Shown here piece after piece: positions 31,304 through 39,399 of a stretch of DNA of 64,000 nt. This DNA comes from Conexibacter woesei Iso977N. GTDB lineage: Bacteria; Actinomycetota; Thermoleophilia; Solirubrobacterales; Solirubrobacteraceae. How positions within the stretch are numbered: the stretch's first letter is position 1; the number at the start of each line of letters is the position of its first letter. A program made the translations under genes and the position numbers. Location of the stretch: NCBI RefSeq assembly GCF_000424625.1, contig NZ_AUKG01000002.1, positions 310,001 through 374,000 on the forward strand, in the 5' to 3' direction. A model generated the notes under the pieces. It saw only the letters and a program-made list of their open reading frames with translations. It was not told where the DNA came from and searched no databases.

Positions 31304-32773
31304 ATGGCGCAGGACCGGAACCCGGTGGGCAGGCGACGGCGGCGGCGCAGCGACGCAGCGTTGAACCGCACGAAGCTCGTCGAGTCCGCGCGGCGCCTGC
31401 TCGTCGAGCGCCCGGACGCGACGATGATCGAGATCGCCGCCGCGGCCGAGGTCAGCCGCGGGACCGCCTACCGGCACTTCCCCTCACGCGACGACCTCGT
31501 CCGGGCCGTCCGCGACCGCGAGCGCGACGAGGCCGAGGCCGACGGGGTCGAGGTCCTGCGGCCGGCGGGCGAGCTCGCGCGCACGGCGCCGACGCCGCTG
31601 TCGGTCGCCGACGTCCTCAACAAGGTCCCGCCGTTCCTGGTCGGCGACCAGGTCGTGGCCGAGGCCCAGCGCCTGCCCGGCGTCACCGTCGCCGCGGTCT
31701 ACCTCTGCGATCTCGACGGCACCACGCTGCAGCGGCTGGCCGGCGGCGGCGGCTTCCCGGAGCGCATCCCCGTCCCGCTGGCGGTCGGCCCCGAGATCCC
31801 GCGCGAGGGCGTCGAGCCGCTGCGCGCGGCGATCGGCGAGCTGCTGCCCGGCGTCGCCGTCGCGCCGATGTACCTGCGCGGCCGCGCGACGGGCGCGCTG
31901 CTGGCGCTCGGCGCGCGCGACGACGCGCTGCGCGACCTGGCGGCGGCGGCCGCGGCGTCGATCGCGCTCGCCGACGAGTACACCGACGCGATCGCGTCGG
32001 CGCGGCGCACGCGCCCGACCACGCCTGCGGCCGAGATCCAGCAGAACCTGCTGCCGCCGCGGATCCTGCGGATCGCCGGCGCGCTGATCGCCGGCAACGT
32101 CCTGCCCGGCTACGACATCGGCGGCGACTGGTTCGACTACGCCGAGAACCACGACGGCGCGTGGATCGGGATTGCCGACACCGAGGGCGCGGGCCCGGCG
32201 GCGGCCGGCCTGGGCGCGGTCACGCTCGGCGCGTTCCGCGCGGCGCGCCACGCGGGCGCCGACCCGGGCGGCGTCGTCCGCGCGATGCACGAGGTGCTGC
32301 GCGAGGTCTCGCGCGGCCGGGCGACCGCGCACGCCACGATCGCGACCTACAACGGCGCGACGTCGACGGTCTGCTGGGTCACGTGCGGCGAGCACGCGCC
32401 GATCCTGATCGGCGCCGACGGCGAGCTGGAGGTGCTGGGCGATGGCGTGCTGCCCAAGCTCGGCGCGCGCCGCATGCCCACCGAGCCGGAGGTCCAGCGG
32501 CGGCGGATCGTCGATGGCGACCGCCTCGTGCTGCTGTCGGACGCCGTCCTGGCGCGCCCGACGCTCGCGGGCGGGACGCTCGGGCTGGACGGGATCCGCG
32601 ACGCGGTCGCCAAGGCGCCGCTCGCCTCGGCCGCGGGGACGCTGCGGGCGATCGAGGACGCGGTCCGCGCGGCGGTCGAGGACCCGCTCGACGACGACGC
32701 GACGGTCGTCGTGCTGGTCCCGAACCCCGCGGTCGCCGAGGCGCGGGACGACCGCGGCCCCAGCGAAGGGTGA
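31304..32773 (+). CDS. TetR DNA-binding domain fused to GAF and PP2C (SpoIIE-type) phosphatase domains
   Basis: This 489-residue protein combines modules that are normally separate. Residues about 17-75 are a TetR N-terminal helix-turn-helix (LNRTKLVESARRLLVERPDA, TMIEIAAAAEVSRGTAYRHF, PSRDDLVRAV). Residues about 95-225 look like a GAF domain (VAAVYLCDLDGTTLQRLAGG). Residues about 240-475 are a PP2C phosphatase with AAEIQQNLLPPRI, YDIGGDWFDY, IADTEGAG, LLSDAVLA and LDDDATVVVL, so the metal-binding aspartates are kept although SDG is changed to SDA. Homology of the GAF-PP2C part to the gene at 28994-30070 suggests duplication followed by fusion to a TetR module. The protein would join ligand sensing, DNA binding and phosphatase output. 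The ATG is leaderless (TATGAT, 7 nt). Confidence 0.85.
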   Translation: MAQDRNPVGRRRRRRSDAALNRTKLVESARRLLVERPDATMIEIAAAAEVSRGTAYRHFPSRDDLVRAVRDRERDEAEADGVEVLRPAGELARTAPTPLSVADVLNKVPPFLVGDQVVAEAQRLPGVTVAAVYLCDLDGTTLQRLAGGGGFPERIPVPLAVGPEIPREGVEPLRAAIGELLPGVAVAPMYLRGRATGALLALGARDDALRDLAAAAAASIALADEYTDAIASARRTRPTTPAAEIQQNLLPPRILRIAGALIAGNVLPGYDIGGDWFDYAENHDGAWIGIADTEGAGPAAAGLGAVTLGAFRAARHAGADPGGVVRAMHEVLREVSRGRATAHATIATYNGATSTVCWVTCGEHAPILIGADGELEVLGDGVLPKLGARRMPTEPEVQRRRIVDGDRLVLLSDAVLARPTLAGGTLGLDGIRDAVAKAPLASAAGTLRAIEDAVRAAVEDPLDDDATVVVLVPNPAVAEARDDRGPSEG

Positions 32774-32774
32774 C

Positions 32775-32807
32775 GCGCGGCGCGGGAGACGTCTCCCCGC
32801 GCCGCGC
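32775..32807. terminator. Bidirectional hairpin between convergent genes
   Basis: The arm 32775-32790 pairs with 32791-32807 (GCGCGGCGCGGG against CCCCGCGCCGCGC with one bulge, around AGACGTCT). It lies between the stops of the TetR-PP2C gene and the DUF3618 gene and could end transcription both ways. It has no U-tract. Confidence 0.5.
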
Positions 32808-32815
32808 CCCAGGCG

Positions 32816-33328
32816 CTAGGCGCCGGCCACGCCCTCGCGGGCGGCCTGCGCGTTGTCCTGAGCGGTGCCCTTGAGGTCGTCGGCGTGCGCCTGGCCCTCT
32901 TCCTGGGCGGTGGACTTGGCGGCGTCGACGGCCGCCGAGGCGGTCTCGCCGGCAACGGCCTTGCCGTGCTCCAGCGCCTCGGCGCCGGTGTCCTTGATCT
33001 GGTCCTTGACCTGGTCGGCCATCGGCCCGAGCTTGTCGTCCTCCATCTTCGTGGAGGGCAGCAGCATGCCGGCCAGGAAGCCGATCGCGACCGCGCCGAT
33101 CGCGAGCCCGAGCGGGTTCTCCTGGGCGATCCCGGCGGCCTTCTTCGCACCGTCCTGCATGTCGCCGCCGGACGGCGCCGCACCGGTGATCCTGTCCTTG
33201 ACGGCGCTGACCCTGTCGCCGGCGCGAGCCGTGACGTCGGTCTTGTAGCCGAGCGCGTCGACGGTGTCGCCCATGCGGTCGCGGGTGTCCTCGATGTCCT
33301 TGCGGATCATGTCCGGGTCTTGGCCCAT
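32816..33328 (-). CDS. DUF3618-containing membrane stress protein
   Basis: The 170-residue protein begins with the DUF3618 motif (IRKDIEDTRDRMGDTVDALG, residues about 8-27). A Gly/Ala membrane segment follows (NPLGLAIGAVAIGFLAGMLL), and then a long Ala/Lys/Glu/Gln tail with LEA-like 11-residue character (AVDAAKSTAQEEGQAHADD). It may stabilise membranes under stress. A GGAGGA Shine-Dalgarno lies before ATG 33328. It overlaps the end of the holin-family gene by 22 nt and is the last of a three-gene operon read leftwards. Confidence 0.78.
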   Translation of the reverse strand: MGQDPDMIRKDIEDTRDRMGDTVDALGYKTDVTARAGDRVSAVKDRITGAAPSGGDMQDGAKKAAGIAQENPLGLAIGAVAIGFLAGMLLPSTKMEDDKLGPMADQVKDQIKDTGAEALEHGKAVAGETASAAVDAAKSTAQEEGQAHADDLKGTAQDNAQAAREGVAGA

Positions 33329-33705
33329 TGCACGTCCTCCTTCACGGTTTCGACGGTCTGTGGCACAGGCGGCGTCGCCTGCTGGATCTCGTTGCGGCCC
33401 TGCAGCGCCAGGACGCCGGCGACGGCGGTCCACAGCACGGTCACGATCAGCGCCGCGAGCCAGAACGCCATCGCGGTGTCGAGCACCCCGACCAGCGTCG
33501 CGGTCAGCGTGCCGAGCATCAGCAGCACGGCGACGCCCGCGCCGCCGAGCATGCCCGCGCCCTTGCCGGCGCGCTTGCCCTGCTGCTCGAGCTCGGCCCG
33601 CGCGAGCGCGAGCTCCTGCTTGACGAGCGTCGACGTCTCCTCCGACAGCTGCTTGAGCAGGTCGCCGATCGAGCTGTCGCGCAGGTCGGTGCCGTTGCCC
33701 GACAT
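33307..33705 (-). CDS. Phage-holin superfamily (DUF1469/Act_holin) membrane protein
   Basis: This 132-residue membrane protein is common in actinobacteria next to DUF3618 genes. An amphipathic N-terminal helix (DLLKQLSEETSTLVKQELAL) is followed by two membrane helices (GMLGGAGVAVLLMLGTLTAT and AFWLAALIVTVLWTAVAGVL) and a charged tail. Despite the family name it is not a phage gene here. Its ATG shares one base with the stop codon of the upstream gene (TGATG), and its 3' end overlaps the DUF3618 gene, so the three are translated together. Confidence 0.78.
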   Translation of the reverse strand: MSGNGTDLRDSSIGDLLKQLSEETSTLVKQELALARAELEQQGKRAGKGAGMLGGAGVAVLLMLGTLTATLVGVLDTAMAFWLAALIVTVLWTAVAGVLALQGRNEIQQATPPVPQTVETVKEDVQWAKTRT

Positions 33706-34265
33706 CAGGTCGCGCCGTTGCCGGCGAAGCGCGGCTCGCCGGGCTCGATCGGGCGCGGGAGCGTGGTGGCGCCCGGCGTGGTGCCGGTGTGTGGCGGCCG
33801 CTGCAGCTCCGGCGCGGGTGCCGGCGTCGGCGTCGTGCCGCGTGCTGCGTAGCGATCGCTGCTCGACGCCTTCAGGAAGCGCGAGGCGGCGAAGCCCAGC
33901 GCGATCCCGCCTGCAACGACGGCCCACGGGTTCCTGCGCGCGGCGTCCTCGACGTCGTGCAGGATCTTGTCGGCGTCGGACTCGCTGAGCCAGCTGCCCG
34001 CGCGCTCGACGCGGTCGGCCGCCTGGCCGGCCAGCTTGGCCGGGCCGTCGTTGCCCTGCTCGCGCAGCTGCTCGCCGACCGCGCGCAGGTCGCTGCCGTG
34101 CTCGCTGACCCGCTGGCCCGCGTCCGTCGAGCGCTGGTCGATCTGCGACCGCACCTGGTCGCGGGCCTGGCCCGCGGCCTGCTGCGCCTTCTCCTGCGCC
34201 TGCCCGGCGACCTCGGTCGCCTTGTCCTTGACCTGCTCGGCGGTCCCGGCGTCGGTCTGCGTCAT
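33705..34265 (-). CDS. Ala/Gln-rich coiled-coil protein with one membrane segment
   Basis: The first gene of the operon encodes 186 residues. An Ala/Gln/Lys-rich helical region (VKDKATEVAGQAQEKAQQAA, residues about 12-60) resembles YtxH/apolipoprotein-like stress proteins. It is followed by VERAGSWLSESDADKILHDV, a membrane helix (NPWAVVAGGIALGFAASRFL) and a Pro/Thr-rich C-terminus. GGGAGG precedes ATG 34265. Function unknown; with the next two genes it probably acts at the membrane under stress. Confidence 0.7.
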   Translation of the reverse strand: MTQTDAGTAEQVKDKATEVAGQAQEKAQQAAGQARDQVRSQIDQRSTDAGQRVSEHGSDLRAVGEQLREQGNDGPAKLAGQAADRVERAGSWLSESDADKILHDVEDAARRNPWAVVAGGIALGFAASRFLKASSSDRYAARGTTPTPAPAPELQRPPHTGTTPGATTLPRPIEPGEPRFAGNGAT

Positions 34266-34377
34266 GAGTCCTCCCAAGAGTCGGTTCCTGCGTGTAGGTC
34301 TTGGGTCCCCGTTGTCGTGCGCCGCTCAAACGAGACATTCGCGGTACACGGTGTCCCGGATCGGGAAGAAGCGCGAC

Positions 34378-35338
34378 ATGGACCCGCTCGCTCCGCTGAA
34401 GGCCTTCGATCGCTTCCAGCGACGGCACCGGACGCTGGCGGTGCCGATGGCGGTGATCAAGAAGTTCGGCGACGACCAGGGCGGCAACCTGTCGGCGCTG
34501 ATCGCCTACTACGGGTTCTTCTCGCTGTTCCCGTTGTTGTTGGTCTTCGTCACCGGGCTTGGGTTCGTGCTCGACGGCAACCCGGACGCCCAGCACGCGG
34601 TGGTCAACTCGGCTCAAGGACATCCCGATCGTCGGCGACCAGATCAAGGCGGGGTCCTTGACCGGCAGCCCGACGGCGCTGGTCATCGGCCTGGCCGGCG
34701 CCGTGCTCGCCGGGCTCGGGGTGACGCTCGCGGCCCAGACCGCCTTCCAGCGCGTGCACGGCGTCCCGCACCGCGAGCGTCCCGACTTCCTGTTCTCGCG
34801 GCTGCGCGGCCTCGGGCTGCTCGCGATCCTGGGCACGCTGCAGGTCCTCTCGACCGTCGCGTCGGGGCTCGTGACCGGCGGCGTCGGCGGGCCCCTGCTC
34901 GTCGTCGCCGGCGTCGCGGTGTCGCTGGCCACCAACCTGGTGCTGTTCATCGCCGCCTTCCGGCTGCTGACCGCCGGCGACGTCGACAACCGCGAGCTCT
35001 GGCCCGGGATCGTCTCGGCGACCGTCCTGTGGACCGTCGTGCAGGCGGTCGGCGGCGCCTACGTCGGGCACGTCGTCAAGGGCGCCGGCGCCGCCTACGG
35101 CACGTTCGCCACCGTCATCGGGCTGCTGACGTGGATCTTCCTCGGCGCCCGGATCGTCGTCTACTCGGCCGAGCTCAACAGCGTCCTCGCCGGCCGGCTC
35201 TGGCCCCGCGGGCTGTTCGAGCCCATGGAGCCCGCCGACCGGCGCGCCCTGCGTCGCCTGGCCCGGATCGAGGAGCGCAGTGACGCCCAGCACGTGTCGG
35301 TCACCTTCGACGACACGGCCGGCGAGGAGCGGTCGTGA
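34378..35338 (+). pseudogene. YihY/BrkB-family inner membrane protein, interrupted by a frameshift
   Basis: This is a multi-pass membrane protein of the YihY (formerly ribonuclease BN/virulence factor BrkB) family. The N-terminal part reads from ATG 34378 (MDPLAPLKAFDRFQRRHRTL, then GGNLSALIAYYGFFSLFPLL, a family hallmark) to AQHAVVNSA near 34613. From 34615 the family sequence continues in the next forward frame: LKDIPIVGDQIKAGSL, GLAGAVLAGLGVTLAAQTAF, then VYSAELNSVLAG, and stops at 35338. Expected SALKDIPIVGDQI would be restored by two bases in the GGCTC stretch (GGCGCTC). It may be a two-base deletion or a sequencing error. A GGGAAG Shine-Dalgarno lies before the start. Confidence 0.78.
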
Positions 35339-35341
35339 CGA

Positions 35342-36532
35342 TCAGGTGCCGGGCTTGAACACCACCTTGAAGGTGCCGTCCTCCTTGGTCTGGAACTTCT
35401 TGTAGGCCTCGGGCGCCTCGGTCAGCGGGACGTGGTGGGTCGCGAAGGACTCGGTCCCCAGCGGGTCGTCCGCGCCGGTGAGCAGGGGCATGATGTCGTC
35501 GATCCAGCGCTTGACGTTGGCCTGGCCGCCGCGGATCTGGACCTGCTTGTCGAAGATCTGCATCAGGTTCATCGGGCTGGCGGCGCCGCCGTAGACGCCG
35601 GAGACCGAGACGGTGCCGCCGCGACGGACGAGCTCGAAGGCGGAGTGCAGCGCGCTGAGGCGATCGATGCCGGCGGTCTCCATGACCTTCTGCGCGGCCG
35701 CGTCGGGCAACAGGCCGGCGAGGCGGTGGGCGAGCTTGCCGACCGGCGCGCCGTGGGCCTCCATGCCGACCGCGTCGAGCACGGCGTCGGGCCCGCGCCC
35801 GCCGGTCTGCTCGCGGACGACCGCGGCGAGGTCGTCGTGGTCCTCCAGGTTGATGGCCTGGACGCCGTGGGCTCGCGCGCGCTCCAGCCGGTCCGGGACG
35901 ACGTCGACCGCGATGACGTGCTCGACGCCCCTGTGCTGGGCGATGCGTGTCGCCATCTCGCCGATCGGCCCCAGGCCGAGGACCAGGAAGCTGTCGCCGG
36001 GGCCGACGTCGGCGTAGGTCACGCCCTGCCAGGCGGTGGGGAGCACGTCGGAGAGGAACACGAAGCGGTCGTCGGACGGGCCCTCGGGCACCTTGATCGG
36101 GCCGTAGTGGGCCTGGGGTACGCGCAGCAGCTCGGCCTGGCCGCCGGCGACCTGCCCGTAGAGCTTGGAGAAGCCCAGCAGCGACGCGCCGGTGCCGTAC
36201 TCGTGGACCTGCGTGGTCTCGCACTGCGACTGCAGCCCGGTGCCGCACATGTAGCAGTGGCCGCAGGAGACGTTGAACGGGATGACGACGCGGTCGCCGG
36301 GCCTGATGTTCGTGACCTCGGATCCGACCGCCTCGACGATCCCCATCGGCTCGTGGCCGAGGATGTCGCCGGCGTCCAGGTAGGCGCCGAGGACCTCGTA
36401 GAGGTGCAGGTCGGAACCGCACAGCCCGGAGGACGTGACGCGGATGATCGCGTCGGTCGGCTCCTGGATGGTGGGATCGGGGACGGTGTCGACGCGGACG
36501 TCGTGGACGCCCTGCCAGGTGAGTGCCTTCAT
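35342..36532 (-). CDS. Zinc-dependent alcohol dehydrogenase family (glutathione-independent formaldehyde dehydrogenase-like)
   Basis: The 396-residue medium-chain dehydrogenase has the catalytic zinc ligands (SGLCGSDLHLYE, GHEPMGIVEAVG), a structural zinc loop (CGHCYMCGTGLQSQCETT), and an NAD-binding motif (LVLGLGPIGEMATR). Spacing and the GVEHVIAVDVVPDRLERAR segment resemble formaldehyde or hydroxymethyl-glutathione-independent dehydrogenases of actinobacteria. The substrate is not certain. ATG 36532 is 6 nt after a TAGCGC box. It converges on the yihY-like gene with 3 nt between stops and is divergent from a SRPBCC gene. Confidence 0.85.
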   Translation of the reverse strand: MKALTWQGVHDVRVDTVPDPTIQEPTDAIIRVTSSGLCGSDLHLYEVLGAYLDAGDILGHEPMGIVEAVGSEVTNIRPGDRVVIPFNVSCGHCYMCGTGLQSQCETTQVHEYGTGASLLGFSKLYGQVAGGQAELLRVPQAHYGPIKVPEGPSDDRFVFLSDVLPTAWQGVTYADVGPGDSFLVLGLGPIGEMATRIAQHRGVEHVIAVDVVPDRLERARAHGVQAINLEDHDDLAAVVREQTGGRGPDAVLDAVGMEAHGAPVGKLAHRLAGLLPDAAAQKVMETAGIDRLSALHSAFELVRRGGTVSVSGVYGGAASPMNLMQIFDKQVQIRGGQANVKRWIDDIMPLLTGADDPLGTESFATHHVPLTEAPEAYKKFQTKEDGTFKVVFKPGT

Positions 36533-36617
36533 GGCACCGCGCTACCCGGCAACCGGCCTCGGGAACGCCTGGGCTGCGCCAACCCGCACATGCGCCGGTC
36601 CGGCGACGGGTACCAAC

Positions 36618-37073
36618 ATGTACAACATGGCCACCAACGTCGCCACCATCTCCGCGCCGGTCGACCAGGTCTTCGCCGTCCTGTCCGACCCCGGCAGCTA
36701 CGCCTACTGGGTCGTCGGCTCCGACAGCATCCGTGACGCCGACGCCTCCTGGCCCGCCGTCGGCGCCAAGCTGCACCACCGGATCGGCACCGGGCCGTTC
36801 AAGCTCAACGACAACACCGAGGTGCTCGAGGTCACCGCGCCCGTGCACCTGGTGCTCCAGGCCCGCGCCCGCCCGTTCGGGACCGCCCGCGTCACGCTCG
36901 ACCTCGTCGCCCACGGCGACCACACCGAGGTCACGATGGGCGAGGGTCCCGGCGACGCGATCAGCCGGGTCGTGTTCAACCCGCTCGCCGACAGGATCCT
37001 GCACCGTCGCAACGACGAGGCACTGCGGCGGCTCGGGGAGCTGGCGCGCCGGCGCGACGCCGTCGCCGGCTAG
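36618..37073 (+). CDS. SRPBCC-family protein (polyketide cyclase/START-like fold)
   Basis: A small cytosolic protein of about 151 residues with the SRPBCC helix-grip pattern: ATISAPVDQVFAVLSDPGSY, then SWPAVGAKLHHRIG, and a C-terminal helix RILHRRNDEALRRLGELA. The family binds hydrophobic ligands; no ligand can be predicted. ATG 36618 and ATG 36627 are both possible starts. It is divergent from the alcohol dehydrogenase. Confidence 0.75.
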   Translation: MYNMATNVATISAPVDQVFAVLSDPGSYAYWVVGSDSIRDADASWPAVGAKLHHRIGTGPFKLNDNTEVLEVTAPVHLVLQARARPFGTARVTLDLVAHGDHTEVTMGEGPGDAISRVVFNPLADRILHRRNDEALRRLGELARRRDAVAG

Positions 37074-37119
37074 GGGAGGGGCGGCGCGGTCACGCCGTGG
37101 GCTCGGCGTGGCTCGGCGG

Positions 37120-37932
37120 TCAGGCCGCGCGCAGGCGCGCGCGGAGCGCGGCGGCCGCGTCGTCCTCGAGGCCGTGCTCGGCCGCCCAGGCCGCGGGCGA
37201 GCCGTGGCGCTCGTCGAGCAGTTGCAGGATGCGTTCCATCGACTCCGGGCGGGCTGCGTGGTGCTGGGGGTCCGAGGTCTGCATGTCCTGCGCGTAGGTG
37301 GGCGTGGACGCGAGGCGGTGGACGATGGCGTCGATGCGCTCGGAGGTGAGGGCGTAGTCGGCGATGATCGCGGTGCGGTCGGCGCCGGCGATCTCCAGGG
37401 CAAGTGCGATGACAAGGCCGGTGCGGTCCTTGCCGGCGGCGCAGTGGATCAGCGCCGCGCCATCTTCGGGCGGCTCGGCGATCGTGCGCAGGGCGGCGAC
37501 GATGGAGTCGGGACGGCGCTCCAGGTACCCGAAGTAGGTCCGTACGGTCGGCGTCTCGTCGGGCAGGTCGGCGCCGTGGTCGCCGTTCTGCCACGGGACG
37601 ATCGTGTCGACCCTGATCGCGTCGGTCCGCTCACCGGCCTCCGGGTACAGCGAGCGGTGCTCGACGACCACGCGCGCCTCGCGCAACAGCGGCCCCGGAC
37701 CCTCGAGGTGCACCTCCGCGCCCGTGCGCAGGTCGATGACGGCGCGCAGCCCGTGGTCGTCGACGAGCGTCGCGACGTCGCGCGGCGTCAGGTCCTGGAG
37801 GTTGTCGGACCGCAGCAGCCGCCGCGGCGCGACCGTCCCGGACCCGTCGGCCAGCGGCAGCCCGCCGACGTCACGCGCGTTGACCGCGCCCTCCAGGTCG
37901 ATCCAACGGGGTGCGGTGTCGAGCGGCGTCAT
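37120..37932 (-). CDS. Protein tyrosine/serine phosphatase (DSP-like)
   Basis: This 270-residue cytosolic phosphatase has the Cys-based signature HCAAGKDRTG (CX5R) at about residue 159, with the general-acid region and an N-terminal family motif GAVNARDVGG. It resembles the MptpB/LipA-like tyrosine phosphatases of actinobacteria, some of which act on phosphoinositides as well as proteins. ATG 37932 is chosen. GTG 37938, 5 nt after TACGTT, is an alternative. No neighbour indicates its substrate. Confidence 0.83.
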   Translation of the reverse strand: MTPLDTAPRWIDLEGAVNARDVGGLPLADGSGTVAPRRLLRSDNLQDLTPRDVATLVDDHGLRAVIDLRTGAEVHLEGPGPLLREARVVVEHRSLYPEAGERTDAIRVDTIVPWQNGDHGADLPDETPTVRTYFGYLERRPDSIVAALRTIAEPPEDGAALIHCAAGKDRTGLVIALALEIAGADRTAIIADYALTSERIDAIVHRLASTPTYAQDMQTSDPQHHAARPESMERILQLLDERHGSPAAWAAEHGLEDDAAAALRARLRAA

Positions 37933-37989
37933 GGGCACGATCCAACGTAGCGGGCGACCGCCGTCAGACCCCCGAACTGCGCAGTTCCG

Positions 37990-38529
37990 TCACGAAGCCT
38001 CCGCGGTCCTGACGACGCGCGCCAGCGCTTCGCCGCCGATCAGCCGCTCCCACGGCCCGACGACCGCCCACAGCGCGCGCAGCCGCAGCGCGGCACCACG
38101 GTCGACCGGCGCGACGCGCGCCTCGCTCAGCAGGACCGAGCCGCCCTCGCGCTCCTCCACCCAGTGCGCGAACACCACCCGGACCGTCCCGGGCTCGGCC
38201 CAGCGCGCGAACGCCTCGGCGCCCTCCACCCGCGGGTAGTCGCGCCGCAGCGTCCAGATCCGCCCGACGAGCCCGCTCACCGACCACCCGTCGCCCTCGT
38301 CCAACACCGTGAACGGCGGCGACGCGAACAGCTCCGCGTACGTCACGCCATCCGGCAGCCCCGGGATCCGCCAGCGCACGAGCCGCCCCAGCGGTCCGGT
38401 CGCATCGACACGCAACCCACGCGCCGTGTTCCAGAGGTCCGCCGGAGGTGCAACGGAATCGCGGCGATGGCGGGTCCGGACGGCGGGAGCTGGTATCCAG
38501 GAGTCGAGGTCAACGCTCACGTGCCCCAT
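37990..38529 (-). CDS. Hypothetical protein, probable SRPBCC/START-like
   Basis: A 179-residue protein with WNTARGLRVDATGPLGRLVR, then GVTYAELFASPPFTVLDEGD, RDYPRVEGAEAFARWAEPGT and VLLSEARVAPVDRGAALRLR. The beta-sheet order and final helix suggest a START-like barrel, but I do not recognise a named family. ATG 38529 follows GAGG by 6 nt. It is divergent from nadC with only 15 nt between starts, so the two promoters overlap. Confidence 0.6.
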   Translation of the reverse strand: MGHVSVDLDSWIPAPAVRTRHRRDSVAPPADLWNTARGLRVDATGPLGRLVRWRIPGLPDGVTYAELFASPPFTVLDEGDGWSVSGLVGRIWTLRRDYPRVEGAEAFARWAEPGTVRVVFAHWVEEREGGSVLLSEARVAPVDRGAALRLRALWAVVGPWERLIGGEALARVVRTAEAS

Positions 38530-38544
38530 ATCCTCACCGATCCG

Positions 38545-39399
38545 ATGCCATCGCCCCCGCCACTGGACCCCAACTTCGTCGCCGACGTCGTCGCCCGCGC
38601 GCTCGCGGAGGACATCGGCGACGGCGACGCGACCACCTCCGCGACCGTTCCGCCCGGCGCTCAGGCGCGCGCGACCATCACCCAGAAGGCCCCCGGCGTC
38701 GTCTTCGGCCTCGACCTCGCCGAGATCGCGTTCGAGCAGACCGACCCCGAGGTCGAGATCGAGCGCCTCGCGCCCGAGGGCGTCTGGCAGGAGTCCGGGA
38801 CGCCGGTCCTGCGCGTGGGCGGCAGCACCGCCGCGATCCTGACCGCCGAGCGCACCGCCCTGAACTTCCTGCAGCGCCTGTCGGGCGTCGCCACGCTGAC
38901 CGCCCGCTACGTCGAGCAGGTCGCGGGCACGGGCGCCCGGATCCTCGACACGCGCAAGACCACGCCGACGCTGCGCGCGCTCGAGAAGGCCGCGGTCGTC
39001 GCGGGCGGCGGGACGTCGCATCGCTTCGGCCTGTTCGACATGGTGCTCATCAAGGAGAACCACATCGAGGCGGCCGGAGGGGTGACCGAGGCGGTCCACG
39101 CCGCGCAGCTGCACGCACCCGGGCTGCAGATCGAGATCGAGGCCGAGACGCCCGAGCAGGTGCGGGAGGCCCTGGCGGCCGGAGCGACCCGGATCCTGCT
39201 CGACAACATGGCGCCGGACACGATGCGTGCGGTGGCAACCGAGGTCGCCGGGCGGGCCGAGCTGGAGGCCTCCGGGAACATCGACCTGACCACGGTCCGG
39301 GCTGCGGCCGAGACCGGGGTAGACTTCATCTCGGTCGGAGCGCTCACGCACTCCGCACCGGCCCTAGATCTCTCCCTCATATTGGAGCGTCTGCCATGA
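38545..39399 (+). CDS. nadC: Nicotinate-nucleotide pyrophosphorylase (carboxylating), quinolinate phosphoribosyltransferase
   Basis: This converts quinolinate and PRPP to nicotinate mononucleotide in de novo NAD synthesis. The 284-residue protein shows the family motifs: ALAEDIGDGDATTSATVPPG, ERTALNFLQRLSGVATLTAR, ILDTRKTTPTLRALEKAAVV, GGGTSHRFGLFDMVLIKENH, and EASGNIDLTTVRAAAETGVD. ATG 38545 is used. Its stop overlaps the nadA start (ATGA, 39396-39399), so the two are translationally coupled. nadB is not in this window. Confidence 0.95.
   Translation: MPSPPPLDPNFVADVVARALAEDIGDGDATTSATVPPGAQARATITQKAPGVVFGLDLAEIAFEQTDPEVEIERLAPEGVWQESGTPVLRVGGSTAAILTAERTALNFLQRLSGVATLTARYVEQVAGTGARILDTRKTTPTLRALEKAAVVAGGGTSHRFGLFDMVLIKENHIEAAGGVTEAVHAAQLHAPGLQIEIEAETPEQVREALAAGATRILLDNMAPDTMRAVATEVAGRAELEASGNIDLTTVRAAAETGVDFISVGALTHSAPALDLSLILERLP

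Noticed and set aside
33307-33705. A prophage holin
   Set aside because: The protein belongs to the holin-like superfamily in name only. No phage genes are nearby, and it sits in a chromosomal stress operon.
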